Shown here: one piece after another, positions 22,934-35,155 of the stretch | How the letters are laid out: each line of letters opens with the position of its first letter | Numbering within the stretch: position 1 is the stretch's first letter | Assembly: GCA_016584305.1 (NCBI GenBank) | Contig: JACEEZ010022462.1 | Location: 132,001 to 196,000 of the forward strand | DNA length: 64,000 bases | Source: Chionoecetes opilio | Taxonomy: Eukaryota; Arthropoda; Malacostraca; Decapoda; Majidae | Reading direction: 5' to 3' | Notes under the pieces: generated by a model | Seen by the model: the letters and a program-made list of their open reading frames with translations, nothing else | What the model was told of the DNA's origin: nothing | Databases searched by the model: none | Translations under genes and position numbers: made by a program

Positions 22934-23588
22934 TGTGTTTGTGTGTGTGTGTGTGTGACTGTGTGTGTGTGTGTGTGGTGTGTGTGAGAGAGAGAGAGAG
23001 AGAGGACTGACAGACCATGTGTGGTATAGTGTCAGTGTAATCAGTGGGGTGTCATAGGAACTGTATCGCTCTGAGTAATCAGGGAATTTTCCATCAGCAG
23101 ACGCGAGGCTGATGCTTGTGTCTCCTGTATTACCACGGCGTGACCGACCGACAGGTGCACGAGACAGCCTCGCCTCTCCTTCCCACCTCCAGCAGCGGCT
23201 CCTTCAATCATTATATTTAGACACAATCACTACATTATTGCTCCGACTGCAATGGAAGTGCAGCTATGACGCTGAGGGCAAGAAAAATCGGTTATCAGTC
23301 ACTTGAGATTACGGTTCTGGTTATATCTGGTGTGAAAGGGAGCGTAGATTTCCATGGCGGAAAGAATCTCGCGTCGCTCATTCATTCTTTACTACACCCC
23401 GCGGACATTACACTGGGCTCCGGTGGACCCCTGCAAAGGTTGGTAGTGGAGGTTATTGTCACGCTGCAGCATTGTGGGGATATACCATGGAGAATTTTCG
23501 TATAGAGTTCGGTGACAAATTGGACCCTATGGTAGTTCATGCCTACTCGTCCTAAACGTGTGTTGGCTACCGATATGTGGGACTTTAA

Positions 23589-23625
<37 letters not shown>

Positions 23626-24243
23626 TTATTATTTACATTTGTGCCTATAGCGCCTGTAGGCAGTGACCTCCAAGGCTCGGACGGTAGGCCCTGGAGCTTC
23701 ACTTGAGGACTGTGATGGTTGGCCCTCGCCCGTGGTGGCGCATACAGGATTTTTATAGTGACGCCTGTGATTAGATATACTTGTATATCGAATTGCATGT
23801 GAACTCAAGGAGAGGTGATGTGGTGGTGAGGGAACACTTCTGTGCGTATTTAAAGTTTTCAATAAGGCGACTTCATGTACAAGCACAGTAACTGTTCATA
23901 TTATAGTGTGAATATTTTGATGGCGTGGTAACTGGTCTCCCAAACATAACCCAGACTTATGATTTAGTACATTAGTATGGTACTTGAATATCTTGCGCCA
24001 GGGCGGATATCAGATATTACTAATTCAATTTTCAATATAACCTATACAGATTTTTTTTGGTGTGCTTTTGACAAGATGGCCCCCCCCCCCCCCTCAATAA
24101 AAACCATGCAACACATAATTATAAGCTATATATAGTAGGCTTGATAATACATATTGTATTTGCAGTATGTTTGCACTATGATAATCAGTGCAGTCAGGCT
24201 TAATGTCTGTGCTACATGAGATGAGAAGGCCTTACACTATAGT
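22934..24243. other. No gene; microsatellites and T-run
   Basis: (GT)n and (GA)n tracts at 22938-23003, a T-run of about 30 at 23595-23622 and a C-run at 24080-24094. No splice-bounded exon was found immediately upstream of the large exon. Confidence 0.45.
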
Positions 24244-24480
24244 TACCGCACGTTAAGTTGGCGAAAATTGGGCCCCCTCACTTCCCCCTTCCGAGCGCAT
24301 TGGCTGGCATTGGCATTGGCATTGGCATTGAGCGGGGATTGGCTGCGATGAGGTGTTGGGTGTTTGGGCTTTGGGGCAGAACTTGGAATAAGGCATTGTC
24401 ACCCAACACCTCAGCCAATCCCGTGCGCTCGGAAGGGGGGAGTGAAGGGGCCTATTTTCGCCAACTTAACGTGCGGCGTC
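24244..24480. mobile_element. Foldback element with ttaacgtgcgg ends, copy 2
   Basis: Same arms as 17931-18143 (ccgcacgttaagttggcgaa and its complement), with a small ggcattggcatt tandem expansion in the left arm. It ends only about 180 bases upstream of the large coding exon. Confidence 0.85.
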
Positions 24481-24656
24481 TACAGTGCCCTGATAGTTTG
24501 AAGGCCTCATGATTGCTGGATATATGATGAGTGGTGGCCTCATTCCAACACTCATTTTTCCTTGATTCCTAGTAATAGTACGTAGTAGTAGTATACATTT
24601 TAAGTCTGTAAGTGACGTGCAATTTAGTAATTATTTTTTTCTTTTTCTTTCCACAG

Positions 24657-26978
24657 TTGGCGTTGAGGTGAAGAAGCAGCAAGGTGCCGATCGAAACACT
24701 GAAAATGAAGCCGGGTGGTTATATGCGGTCCGAGGGGAGTGAGAGTGTTAAGCGGCCCACCTGTTACGTTTGCGGCTGTGCACGGTGCGGGGAATACCCT
24801 CTGGCGGTAAGGCAGCAGGCCACTGGTCCATACTTCCCCTTCCTCGAAACTCATGAACCTCCTGACGGGTCCGAACCGCCCTCGTCCGACGGCCGCATTC
24901 TCTCCTGTTTCCTCTGTTATTCATACCTGAGGGAGCAGTGGCAGATGTATGAGCGGGACAAGGTACCTCCGGTGAAACGCATTTACTGGCTCAAACGGGT
25001 TGATAATGGACCATACACGGGGGTGGAGGTGGGTGTGCAAAGTGAGTACGCCTCACAGCTTCTGGGTCTAGCGCCAGACCCCCCTGCCCAGCCCTCTGAG
25101 ATAAAAAGGGCTGGATCCAGTGGTGGGGTTGCCAGGCCACAGCCACAGCCACAACCTCCACCACCACAGCCATCCCTGCCGCCACCGCCTCCCCCCGCCA
25201 CCATAACCCAACCTAGTGCTGCTGTAGAGATGAAGAGAGCCAGGGTGAACCCTCCTCAGCCCCAGCCTCCAAGCCTGCCCCTGCCGCCCCCAGGGGTACC
25301 GCCACTCCCGTACGGCCTGGCTGTGCCTCAGGTCAGCACCCAGCAGGAAGCCTTAGACTTGTCTTTAGATGGGCGCCGTGGAATCAAGCGTGAAAGAGAA
25401 GAGGAGTTAGCAGCACAAGATGCGCGAGATCCCAGCATTATAGTTGCCAGAACAGAGGTACTGGACTTGCGCATGCCAGATAAAAATGCCACCACCGAGG
25501 TCTGCTATGTGTGCGGGGACCACTACAAGAAGGGAACTCTGGTCGACATATATGCCAAGCAACAAAATGAAAACTGCCCTTTTTTTCCCAGCCTGATGTT
25601 GCATCCTCGCCCTAGCAAATCGCATCCTATGGAAGCTTCAGGGCGGGTGCAAGGTTGTCGGGACTGTTTCAGCCACATGCAGATGCAGTGGGACGCTTAT
25701 GAAACTCGTAAAATTCCACACACGGAAAGGTTTTATTCCCTTCGTAAGAAAGCGTCAACCGTTGTGGATGACTCGACGGCATTTGTGTGTTATAAGTGTG
25801 GGCGGGAATGTCCTTCAAGCTCCCTGTGTTTGGTTTACTGCAGACCCAACGCTGATAAAGACCCCTTTTACCCCTTCATTGAAAAGCTGAGTGCGCCAGA
25901 GGGAGCGTCGCCCATCTCCCCTCAGGGACTGGTGCAGGTGTGCTCCCTGTGCTTCAAGGCCATCCCCCAGCTGCAGAAGGAGTTTATGGAGAAACGTGAA
26001 AAGAGCAGGTCACCGGTGAGAGAGAGTGTGGCTACCGAGTGCATGGAACGTGGCGGAGGCAGCCCGCCAGCCCACATCCAAGACCTTGCCCACACCCAGC
26101 ATCCAGGACCTAATCCATTGACGAGTACGGATGACGATCCTCAGCTGGATGAGGCTACCTGTTATCTGTGCCATCAGAATCACTGCCGCCAGACGATGCA
26201 CTGGCTCGCCATGGTGGCTGAGAGCTCCAGGCAGGATGGCATGTACTTTTCTTTCTTAAAGTACTTGCCAAGGATTGGCCAGAACAGCGTGGTAGAGAAT
26301 GGTAGAGTTTTGGGCTGCTCGCTCTGTCACCAACATCTCAGCACTCAGTGGACCGAATACGAAAAAGACAAGGTTGCGGAAGAACACCGACAGTTTTCCT
26401 TACGAGCCATCCCCACCAACTCCATGTCGCCGCGCCTCACGCCTGGCCCCACACTCTCTTCGCCCTGCATGTCTCCCGGCAACGGCTCTCCGACCCACTC
26501 TTTCAGCGCGGCTGCCGAGGCTCACCTAAAGTCTTCCATGGATGGTAAAAAAGTTGCCTCTGGGTACATAGGACAGCCTCTCCACACACTGGAGGTGGCA
26601 CTCGCTGAACCAGACCCTACTGCCCCCTCCCTCTCCGTCATCACCACGCAGAAAGCACTAAATGTGGCAGCTAATTGCTTCGTGTGCAGCTTCCACTCTA
26701 AGCCCGGCCATACGTTCTCACTCCGGAACAAACCTCATGGCTCGGAACCTTTTTTTCCTTTTCTTGCCAAGCACCAGTCTGCCCACCCCGAGGCTCGCGT
26801 TGACGACGCCTGTGTATTGAGCTGTCTCTACTGCTTCCATTCGCTCATTCTTCAATGGCAGCGTTATGAGAAGGAGAAAGTGGATCACTACGCCAGGCTC
26901 TACGACACCTACAATTACATGTGCTTCATTTGCAGTCTCAAGACTTACCGAAAAAGGCTCTACCTTCTCCCCGTCAAG
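24657..26978 (+). CDS. Large exon: five complete and one partial CxxC-pair modules
   Basis: The acceptor tttttctttttctttccacag ends at 24656. An in-frame TGA at 24669 means translation starts at the ATG at 24705 (A at -3), leaving 48 bases of 5' UTR in this exon. The donor AAG|gtgagt at 26979 closes in phase 0 after 758 codons. The protein has repeated modules with paired CxxC motifs: C20/C23...C68/C71, C267/C270...C318/C321, C362/C365...C413/C416, C486/C489...C538/C541, C658/C661...C707/C710, and C740/C743 opening a sixth. After the first pair comes a (Y/F)FPFL-like aromatic stretch, and after the second comes L-x2-QW-x2-YE and a basic R-x-Y/F-x-L end. Module 3 lacks the QW. Residues 125-215 are Pro/Gln-rich. 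ALDLS at 217 and VLDLR at 252 resemble CtBP-binding PxDLS motifs. I infer a nuclear, metal-binding regulator. I do not recognise the family. Confidence 0.9.
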
Positions 26979-27073
26979 GTGAGTGTACGGTGTACGGCTC
27001 CGTCACCCCCTCCCTCTCTGTGTTCATCTTTTGTCATCACTGTGGCTGATGCAAGCTCTTGCCTGTAGCAGCT

Positions 27074-27076
<3 letters not shown>

Positions 27077-27139
<63 letters not shown>

Positions 27140-27168
27140 CTCGCTCTCGCTCTCTCTCTCTCTCTCTG
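27077..27168. repeat. (CT)n microsatellite in the first intron
   Basis: CT run with three CTCGCT interruptions, about 100 bases after the splice donor. Confidence 0.97.
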
Positions 27169-29743
27169 GTATTATCTTTTAATATCTGTTGCATCAGGGA
27201 TCTTGATATTGCCACACCCATATCTTCACCGACCTTGGAACTTTCTTACGTCCATAAACTTGTCACCTCAATAAGTAAAATCTTGGCCATTTATACTTTT
27301 TTTCCCCTTCGCTGCTCTCAATGATAAGTAGGAAACTGCTACCCACCAGTCATGGCGTCCTTTGTGCCACATGTATCATTTAATTCAAGAGCAAGGAAGC
27401 TCCACGAACCAATGGTAATCTTAATAAGTAGGTACTTAGATGCGTTGAAGGAGGAATAATCTCCTTTCTACTGCCTGTTCATTGCATTGCAGGGAGATAA
27501 TTTAGTAAGTAGTGATAGGCAGTTTATTTAGGTAGGAGTGTATTGTAGGTAGGATATAGTTGGTAGTTTAGTAGTGATAATTTAGTACTTGTCATGCATT
27601 GTCGCTTAGTATTGTGGAGTCAAAAGTACGTCCGTTGCCTCGACTGATTTGATGACCATGTTGTTGTACGTTACCAGAATATCGAATCTCTCACAACAAT
27701 ACGTGCTTTTTAAATAAGTATTGTAAGTCCTAAAGAGAGTATAGTAAGTCCTTAAGTATTGCAGTTTGAATCTAGTTTGCAGGGATGAGCGCACATCTCA
27801 TGTGTTAATTATGCGTGCCAATTTACGGGGAGTGAAGTAGTTATGCAAACAACAGAAACGGTGACGTGTGTTCAAGCCTTGCAGAGCGGTGACCCAGTGC
27901 GCTAGAAAACCCACGTCAGGCATGCGGGCCCCGTGCTGTAGTGTAGAGGCGGCGCGTGCAGGCAGTATTTGTTGATCTATTTACATACTACATCATTATT
28001 TTTATCATTATCATTATTATCAGTATTGCTATTATCATTAGGCCTATCATTATTGCTATTATCATTATCATTGTTGTTGTTATTACCACCAGTGCTAGCG
28101 AAGCGGTATTGTTTTCAGTAGTGTTTGTCTTTGTGTCACCACGATTACCCGAAAATTGTCCAAGTTATCATTTCAAAATTTTCATGGTAACAAGATTTGA
28201 ACATCATCTTGGACGAGTTCGAAAACGAGCAATATCCGATGAAAGGTCAAGGTCACAATGAGTCAATAGGTCATGTCTCCTGTGCCGGGGAAGTATGATC
28301 TCCCCTCTCCTCTCAGTAAGAGCGCACACACTGCTCTCGTGTCATGATCTGTCATGATTTTTTAGCAGTCTGCGGGACTACTATATACGTACTCATTACA
28401 TAATAGCTACATACGCGGGTGGCGATTTTGCGTCAATGACACTAATAATTATTCTGTTATCATCATTATCATTACCATTGGTGTAATCGTTAGGACGTAT
28501 GGTTTGCCTCCGGATGATCAGTATTTTGACGCACAAAATTAATGATCTGTGGAAATCCGTAAGTCCCTGTACTATCTTAAGGCTCTTCATTGCATTGTGT
28601 TGCTTCCCCCTAGGCGTCATCACTCATCATCTGTGGTGGTTGTAAATCACACATAATTATTTAGATAGGGAAGGAAACGTGTAAGTGCCATTGTGTGCAT
28701 CGCTCTGCGGTAAGTATAGATTTATCACTAATTAATTAATAAAACGGGCTTATAGAAAACTGATGCATGGAAACAAAGTTTGTTAGGATATAATGCTATA
28801 GTAATGTAGTTCAGACATCTTTCACTAGAGTTCCCTGGGTTTTTTTAATACAATTATTTTTTTGCCACGAGCCAAATATTAATGGGTGTCAAATTGGTAT
28901 TAAAGACTTATTGATTCATATTCTTGCCTCTATCAATGCCAGGTTTGCTTGCACAAGTAGCTAGTGCAGGAACAAGGTTGCGGTGCGCTCGTTGCACAAC
29001 CGGCTCTGTAATGGATAATGCGCGGCTATTTCTGTGCGCTGACGCCACGCTGGTCGGCGGCTGGCACGCGCCAGGTTTTCCTGTCATTGTCCTGCAACTA
29101 CGCGCCAGCCTCTTGAGTGTCATGTTCCTTGAGAATCATCAGTGTTAGTATTATGTAATAAGGTAGTGATGCACCAGGGTGCCTTTCTCTCTAGCCCTGA
29201 AATGCGGCTAAAGACTTTGTAGAAATATTCCACAACTGTCGAGGCTGCAGCTGTACTCGTATGTATGTACTACCTACTGTAGGTGTCTGATCAGTGATCA
29301 CACAGGGTTGCCGGAGGTACTCATGCTTCATACTATGGTGGCGTGCCAGTTCGCTCACAAACATCTTACTCATCACATGCACTTGTAGGCCAATAAAATG
29401 TATGTTTATAAATACCCTAATGATAAAAGTAAAAAAACAAAAACGTTACCGACTCTTTCATAAGTTCCATGAAAAAATATTAAGCATACGGTATTAAGGA
29501 AGGTACATATAAAGTTTTTGAAAAGATGTAGGAACCGTACACGCGTACTGCGTTGGAGAGGAAAGAGCAAAACATATCGGGCCTACACGGCACGTGGACA
29601 CTGCTTGTGTTAACCAGTCCGCCTAGAGAATCTATTGAGCCAACGTAATTGTCAGATAAAGCCATAAAGGTCTGCTCAAAGAGATTACTAAAGAGATAAA
29701 TAAATCAATGAACTGATTATATTGATAAGTGTATAGATAGATA

Positions 29744-29748
<5 letters not shown>
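27169..29748. other. Intron sequence, no feature seen
   Basis: Contains an att/atc-rich stretch at 27985-28085 and a GC-richer patch at 28930-29120. The short ORFs lack splice sites or motifs. Confidence 0.5.

Positions 29749-29826
<78 letters not shown>
29749..29826. repeat. (GA)n microsatellite
   Basis: About 39 GA units. Confidence 0.97.
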
Positions 29827-29829
<3 letters not shown>

Positions 29830-29923
29830 TAATAAAGAAAAGTAACAAAGATAAGGCAAAGGGACCCTGGTCACAGTGGCGCTACGCATGTGTCGCTGTA
29901 TGAACGTGGTGGTGGTAGAGGCA

Positions 29924-31613
29924 CAGTGGCGGTTCTAGCACTAAAAAACTGTGGGGGCCAACTTGGGGCCAAGGTAAATGTGGGGGGGGCAAAACAAAAG
30001 TTTGGAGGGTCCTGTAACTAGTGGGGGGGGGGGGGGGGGCTGTGACCACCACATAAAATTTTGAAAGTTGAGCACTTTCCAGGGTCAATCTGAGGCCTAT
30101 GGAGGGATATGTTAGACTATCAAAGTGATATTCAGTTAGAAAAAAAGTATTTTAAAAAGAACATTGGGGAAGAATTAAACGAAAGTTCATCTGAGATTTC
30201 AGTCTCAGGTCCATTTTCTCTGCTGGTGAGTATAATAATCCAAGCTGGAAATGTGAAAATTCGTGCTCTCAGGTACGTTTTATTGAAAAGAAAAGACCAA
30301 TAATTATAATACCAAACATACTGAACAATTAAAATGCAAAAAATATGGCAGTTGTTTATAATCCCATCAACATAAATGTGTTATGTACGTACCTTAGTCT
30401 ACCTATAACCTCATACGTTGAAAATTCTGTATACACAAACCACTATGATTTTCAGACATGGGCATGTAAATGCTACATTAGACACAATGGTGATGATACC
30501 TTCATTCGGCAGCAATATATTTAGTTCAGCTTAATCCTACGATTATCATGCCGACTGTCAAATTAATCAACAAAGCCATCTAAATCAATTCCCTCAGCGA
30601 GTGCACTTTCAATCGACAATAGTGCAATGTTACTCAGTCTGTTACTTGTCATAGAATTTCAGAGAATTTTTTTCACTAATTTCATTTTTGAAAAGCTCCT
30701 CTCATATGAAGCGCTGGTAACAGGAAGAGTTACGGCTGTCAACAATAACTTGTATAAACAATCAAATGCAGCCTTGTACGGACATAGGAATGACAGGAAT
30801 TGTGCAATTGATGTAGGTTGTTCAGGTTCTTTCATGAGTAATTTTTTCACTATAGGTATCTCATGTTTTAAATCACTTTGATTGACTGAGTAGGCCACTG
30901 CAAATGCCTTCAAATTTTGTTCAGACAATAATGTCTGTCCTCCAGGACAGAGAGCTGAAATACCACAGAAAATCGCAGATGAGTCTTTGGTAAAACGACG
31001 GTCTAACTCGCTAATCAAACAGTCTAATACTTCATACAAGAGGCTGCTGTGCTGCACGTGCCTTGAGTCATATCTTTGACCGATTGTTTCCAGCACGATG
31101 AATTCATCAAGTTTTCGAGGTTTTCTTCTCCGACTTGCACGACTGCATGGCCATAAGATGGTAGTGTAAAGTGCCTGCATGCAAAACTGAATATCGCATC
31201 ACGTTCTTGAGAATATTCAGCCCATTCATATTTGTCAAACCAAGCACCCACGAATGACCGAGCATGGGACTTCCCTTTACTATGCTTAGGATACTCTCTG
31301 AGACGTGGTTGAACAGGAGTATCAGCAGCCGATTTAGAGATGTCAATTAGTGCAGCATCCTCCTTCTTTTGATAATAATAATTATTATTATTGTTATTTT
31401 TATTATTATAAGCAGTATTACCAACTCCTGTTATCGCGCTAGTGGTAGTGAGTTGTGCTCGGCGGCGGCCGTGCGACCGACCCCCGTGGCCCCGTGGCCC
31501 CTTGCCACGGGGCCACGATCGCGGCTTGAAAGTGGGCCCGTGGGGGAGCCAAGCACGGGGCCAGCCTAATTTCAAGGGGGGGCCCCCCATGCCCCCCCGT
31601 AGAACCGCCACTG
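29924..31613 (-). mobile_element. hAT element A, complete ends, internally deleted
   Basis: The left end cagtggcggttctagcac is the complement of the right end gtagaaccgccactg. Flanking 8-mers are tagaggca (29916-29923) and tataggca (31614-31621), an 8-bp target-site duplication with one mismatch. The terminal regions are G- or C-rich. The transposase remnant is on the minus strand (30563-31372). hAT elements make 8-bp duplications, which fits. Confidence 0.9.
30563..31372 (-). pseudogene. Decayed hAT transposase of element A
   Basis: Minus strand, from about 31372. An N-terminal part carries a TTF-type zinc-finger-like segment (WFDKYEWAEYS, then FSFACRHF). The frame then changes near 31180-31120, and the bulk of the catalytic domain is missing. 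The C-terminal part has the hAT dimerisation signature (TLPVTSASYERSFSKMK near 30690). A further frameshift at about 30660 precedes a tail with RLSNIALLSIE and a stop at 30563-30565. The architecture (TTF finger plus hAT C-terminus) is like the ZMYM/THAP9-type group. Not functional as it stands. Confidence 0.85.
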
Positions 31614-31801
31614 TATAGGCACTAAAAGACAAGGTAAATATATGCTACGCAAGGTAGTTTCACGTTGGGGGGGCGTTGTGGCAAAATCGGTCCGTTGTGC
31701 GTCTCTATGCGTGACGTCACGGGGAATCGCGTCACCAGGGTTTGAAACTTTGAATTTCTGCGGGCTTCAGTCAGGCTTTGTCCGCCGACGTGGGTGGGTC
31801 C

Positions 31802-33005
31802 CAGAGTTGCCAGATTTGGGGATTTGTCCCTATATTTGGGGATTTCGGGGCACTGATGGGGACATGGGGACATTCAATCTCGATTTGGGGACTTTTGAGG
31901 TTTCTGAAAAAAACATGTATTATATCACTTAAAATAATATTATTAATATGAAGTTTAAAAGAAAACATGAGGTTAAACCGACGGCAAGGAAGAAGTAATT
32001 TGAGCTTCATTGATCCCAAAGAAGTAAGTCAAGAAATGTGGTCTCCATTGGTCCATTGGCTAGTGTATTTCCTGGAATTGTAGGTCCTGACAAAATAAAT
32101 CACCTAGACAAAGAATGGAGAGTACTAAGAAACACCGATCTTGCTGATTCAGAAATCAATGATGTTGAAGGCTTCTGGGAGACAGTTAGAGAAATAAAGA
32201 GTGGTGATGAAACCCCCATGTTTCCAAATTTGTCAAGTTTTGTTTCTGGGCTATTGCGTCTTCCTCATTCTAGTGCCACAGCAGAAAGGATATTTTCATC
32301 TGTAAACAATTTTAAAATAAAACTAAGAAATAAACTCTCAACCAGAGAACTCTATAGTTGGACTTCTGCATTCAAAGCGGTATTTGAAAGGCCGGGAATG
32401 TTTCAATTTTGCTGTAAATGATAAACTAGTCAACATGATGACTTCAGATATCTACAAATACCATGAACATGATGATTCGAGTGATGATATTATTTAGTAT
32501 GCAAATGTGTTATTTTATTCTTTCTTTCTGGCTTAGTACAGTATGTCCAGAATATTAGTTGGATTATTCAAGTTCCCCAAGAGGCTAAGAGCATTAATAT
32601 TTTCATTTATTTCTGTATCATATTTCTAAGCAATTTAAGGAAATATATCATCCCCATCAGCCTTAAGTAGAAAATTTTATTAAATGTATTTTTTATTAAA
32701 TGCTCATGAGGCTGTATCCTATTACTGCCTTTTTTTGTTTTTGCAGTCCTTGTGATGATTATAATAAAAAAGTGAATCATGCTACTTCATGTGTAATGTA
32801 ATATATTATGTAAAACAAAGTATGAATTAATATAATTAAATCAACATTAAAATCAACATAACAATTTTAATTTACATGTGGAGTAGCCATGTAGCATATA
32901 TTTCAGCATTTTTATAACAAGTATGGAAATATATGAAATGGGGATTTCTGGGGATTTTCTCCCGAACATATAGGGATTTTTAGACCAGGCTGTCTGGCAA
33001 CCCTG
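31802..33005 (+). mobile_element. hAT element C, nested inside element B
   Basis: The left end cagagttgccaga is the complement of tctggcaaccctg at the right end. Flanking 8-mers gtgggtcc (31794-31801) and gtgggtcc (33006-33013) are identical. A transposase remnant lies at 32000-32421. It interrupts element B, so it inserted later. Confidence 0.92.
32000..32421 (+). pseudogene. C-terminal hAT transposase remnant of element C
   Basis: An open frame at 32038-32421 contains the hAT dimerisation domain, with LPHSSATAERIFSSVNNFK then KLRNKLS near its middle. Residues at 32000-32037 continue the same theme in another frame (SFIDPKEVSQEMW). A short ATG-initiated peptide at 31949 may be the original N-terminus. 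The catalytic centre is deleted. Confidence 0.85.
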
Positions 33006-33904
33006 GTGGGTCCACTCCACACTCTCTCTCTCCATCTCTTCCACCTTCCCTTTCCTCCCTCCTTCCCTCACCCCACCCCCCTCCTTCCCTCTCTCCCTTC
33101 TTCCTTCTCTCCCCATCCCTCCCTCCCTCCCTTCCTCACGCCTCCTTTCCGGCAGCATAAAAATAAAGCTTATTGTGGTATAGTATAATGGCATATTATT
33201 TACCTTCCTGAACTGCATACAGTGTAAGAATTATAATGTAAAAAGGAAGATAGCATTATTATGAAAAGTCCATTAATTAGACCACAAAAGATAGCATGAG
33301 TGATAAAGTCAGGGGGAAAGGAGGAGGAAAGACAGTCAGGGGAGGTATGAGAAGAGTGGAGGGAAATATGAGGAAAAGAAAACACGGCAGAGCTGTGTAG
33401 CCTAACTCCACTTATATTCCGTCCCCTGTTAGATAAATATCACAAATATTTTCTCCATATCATTGTAGTTCCATCACTTCCAATAAAAATCATATCTTAT
33501 AAATTATCATGTACCACCTAAACAATGGTTCAACTTTATTTCTTAATTATTTACAACTACTGTTTGTACAAAGCCGAATAATAATTTACATTAGGATACG
33601 GTATAATTAATCTTCATTTTCGTTCTCTCTCTCTCTCTCCCTCCTCTCCCTCTGGATTCAGCGTGACGTCACGTCTCCCTGCGCGGCGTGGGGGTGGTGA
33701 AACTACGTTGCGTAGCATATCTTTACCTTGCTAAAAGATCTCTTGGAGTGTTGGCCACAAGTTGCCGCAACAAGGAAGTCTGCCATTAGTCGCCATTAAT
33801 GTTGCAGATGCCAGTGACGGCCAGGATATAGGGTGGAGGCCTGATCACTCCCTCCCCAAAACGCTACAGTATTTTCTTAGATAATGTTTGGGTGAGTGAC
33901 TAAT

Positions 33905-34317
33905 GAATGAAGCTTGGTGTTGACGTTTCTATATTATCTGATAGTTCACCTGTTTTTACGCACAGGTTGTACTGAATGATGAGTTCATATCGGATATGAG
34001 AGGCCATGAGAGCACCGCTGGTGACAAGGGAGTCGGGAAAGGAAACGGGAAATAATGTTCACAGGTGTCCTGTAGCGCACTAAATTGTGCCACATTTCTC
34101 ACCATTAACATAGTTGATGCTTCACAAAAATTTGCCTAATATAAATCAACTCACTAGCTATTACCTTTGAAAAAAAAGAATAAAAGACTCCCGTTTCACC
34201 AGTGGTTCTTTCATGGCCTCTCATATCTGACATGCCACTCATAATTCACTACAACCTATGCGTAAAAACAAGTGACCTATCAGATCATATAAAAATGTGA
34301 ACACCAAACTTTATTCA
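33905..34317. mobile_element. Foldback element just upstream of an exon
   Basis: The arm 33905-34030 (agcttggtgttgac; tttttacgcacaggttgt; atatgagaggccatgag) returns diverged in reverse complement at 34188-34317. It ends 135 bases before the exon at 34453. Confidence 0.75.
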
Positions 34318-34452
34318 ATAGTTACTATGCTAAAAATTATTCAAGAAAATACTGGAGAGTTCCGAAGTTTTCTCTGCAGGGATGTGTGAGTAACTTATGA
34401 CAATGTGTTATCATTGCTACAGTATAATAAATAATTGAAAACACCGTTTCAG

Positions 34453-34560
34453 GATTACCCATTCTTGAAGGATCACAACCGGCCTCAAGGCGGCATGGTG
34501 GTGGACAACGGTCACTCTGTGGTTGTGTGTAAGGACTGCTACTCGTCACTCAAGAATCAG
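34453..34560 (+). CDS. Second coding exon of the CxxC-module gene
   Basis: The acceptor gaaaacaccgtttcag ends at 34452 and the donor CAG|gtgagt is at 34561. The 36 codons open in phase 0, as the large exon requires. They read DYPFLKDHNRPQGG then VVVCKDCYSSLKNQ, which supplies the aromatic PFL motif and the second CxxC pair (C784/C787 of the joined protein) of module 6. It was too short to stand out as an ORF. The fit to the module pattern and phase makes it convincing. Confidence 0.88.
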
Positions 34561-35063
34561 GTGAGTATGCACAAGGAATTGTGTCTGTTATGAAGGTTAC
34601 AAGAAACAAGTCTGTTATGGTTCGGCCATTTTCCATTGGATGTAAATGTTGAAATTACATTATTTTCTTTATTTTTAGGAGGTAATTATGTAGCATTGCT
34701 CTGCGCGTCCAAAAATACATTTTCTGCTTCCATATTTATATCAAAGTAAAGGGACTGAATACATGCACATAATATACACAAATGTGACATGAAGGAGCAG
34801 ACATATGAAACCAAACCAAATGAGATTTCCCGACCTTCTTAACCCGCAAAGACCCTCTTTTCACGGAATCACGCAGATACATAAATACATGTTGTAACTG
34901 AACATAATGTCACATCTTACCTCCTAACGGGGGAAGGGGGCCTCCATGAAACCCTCAAGTGGCCTTTTCAGGATACATAACTAAGAATGTTATGTCAAAC
35001 TAAACCTCAAGCCACGTCACAGTACGGTATATGCATAATAGTGTTGACTAATTAAACGAGCGT

Positions 35064-35067
<4 letters not shown>
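34561..35067. other. Intron sequence, no feature seen
   Basis: No repeat ends or exons recognised before the (AT)n tract. Confidence 0.5.

Positions 35068-35150
<83 letters not shown>
35068..35150. repeat. (AT)n microsatellite
   Basis: About 41 AT units abutting the MITE at 35151. The TA-rich target may have favoured insertion. Confidence 0.95.

Positions 35151-35155
<5 letters not shown>

Larger units (their letters stand above)
31630..33730. mobile_element. hAT-like element B, hosting element C
   Basis: The left end caaggtaaatatatgctacg is the near-complement of the right end cgtagcatatctttaccttg, and the arms continue through gtagtttcac and tgacgtcac. Flanking 8-mers ctaaaaga (31622-31629) and ctaaaaga (33731-33738) are identical, a perfect target-site duplication. 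Without element C it would be about 889 bp. No transposase is visible in its own sequence. A minimal relative sits at 55703-55764. Confidence 0.88.
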
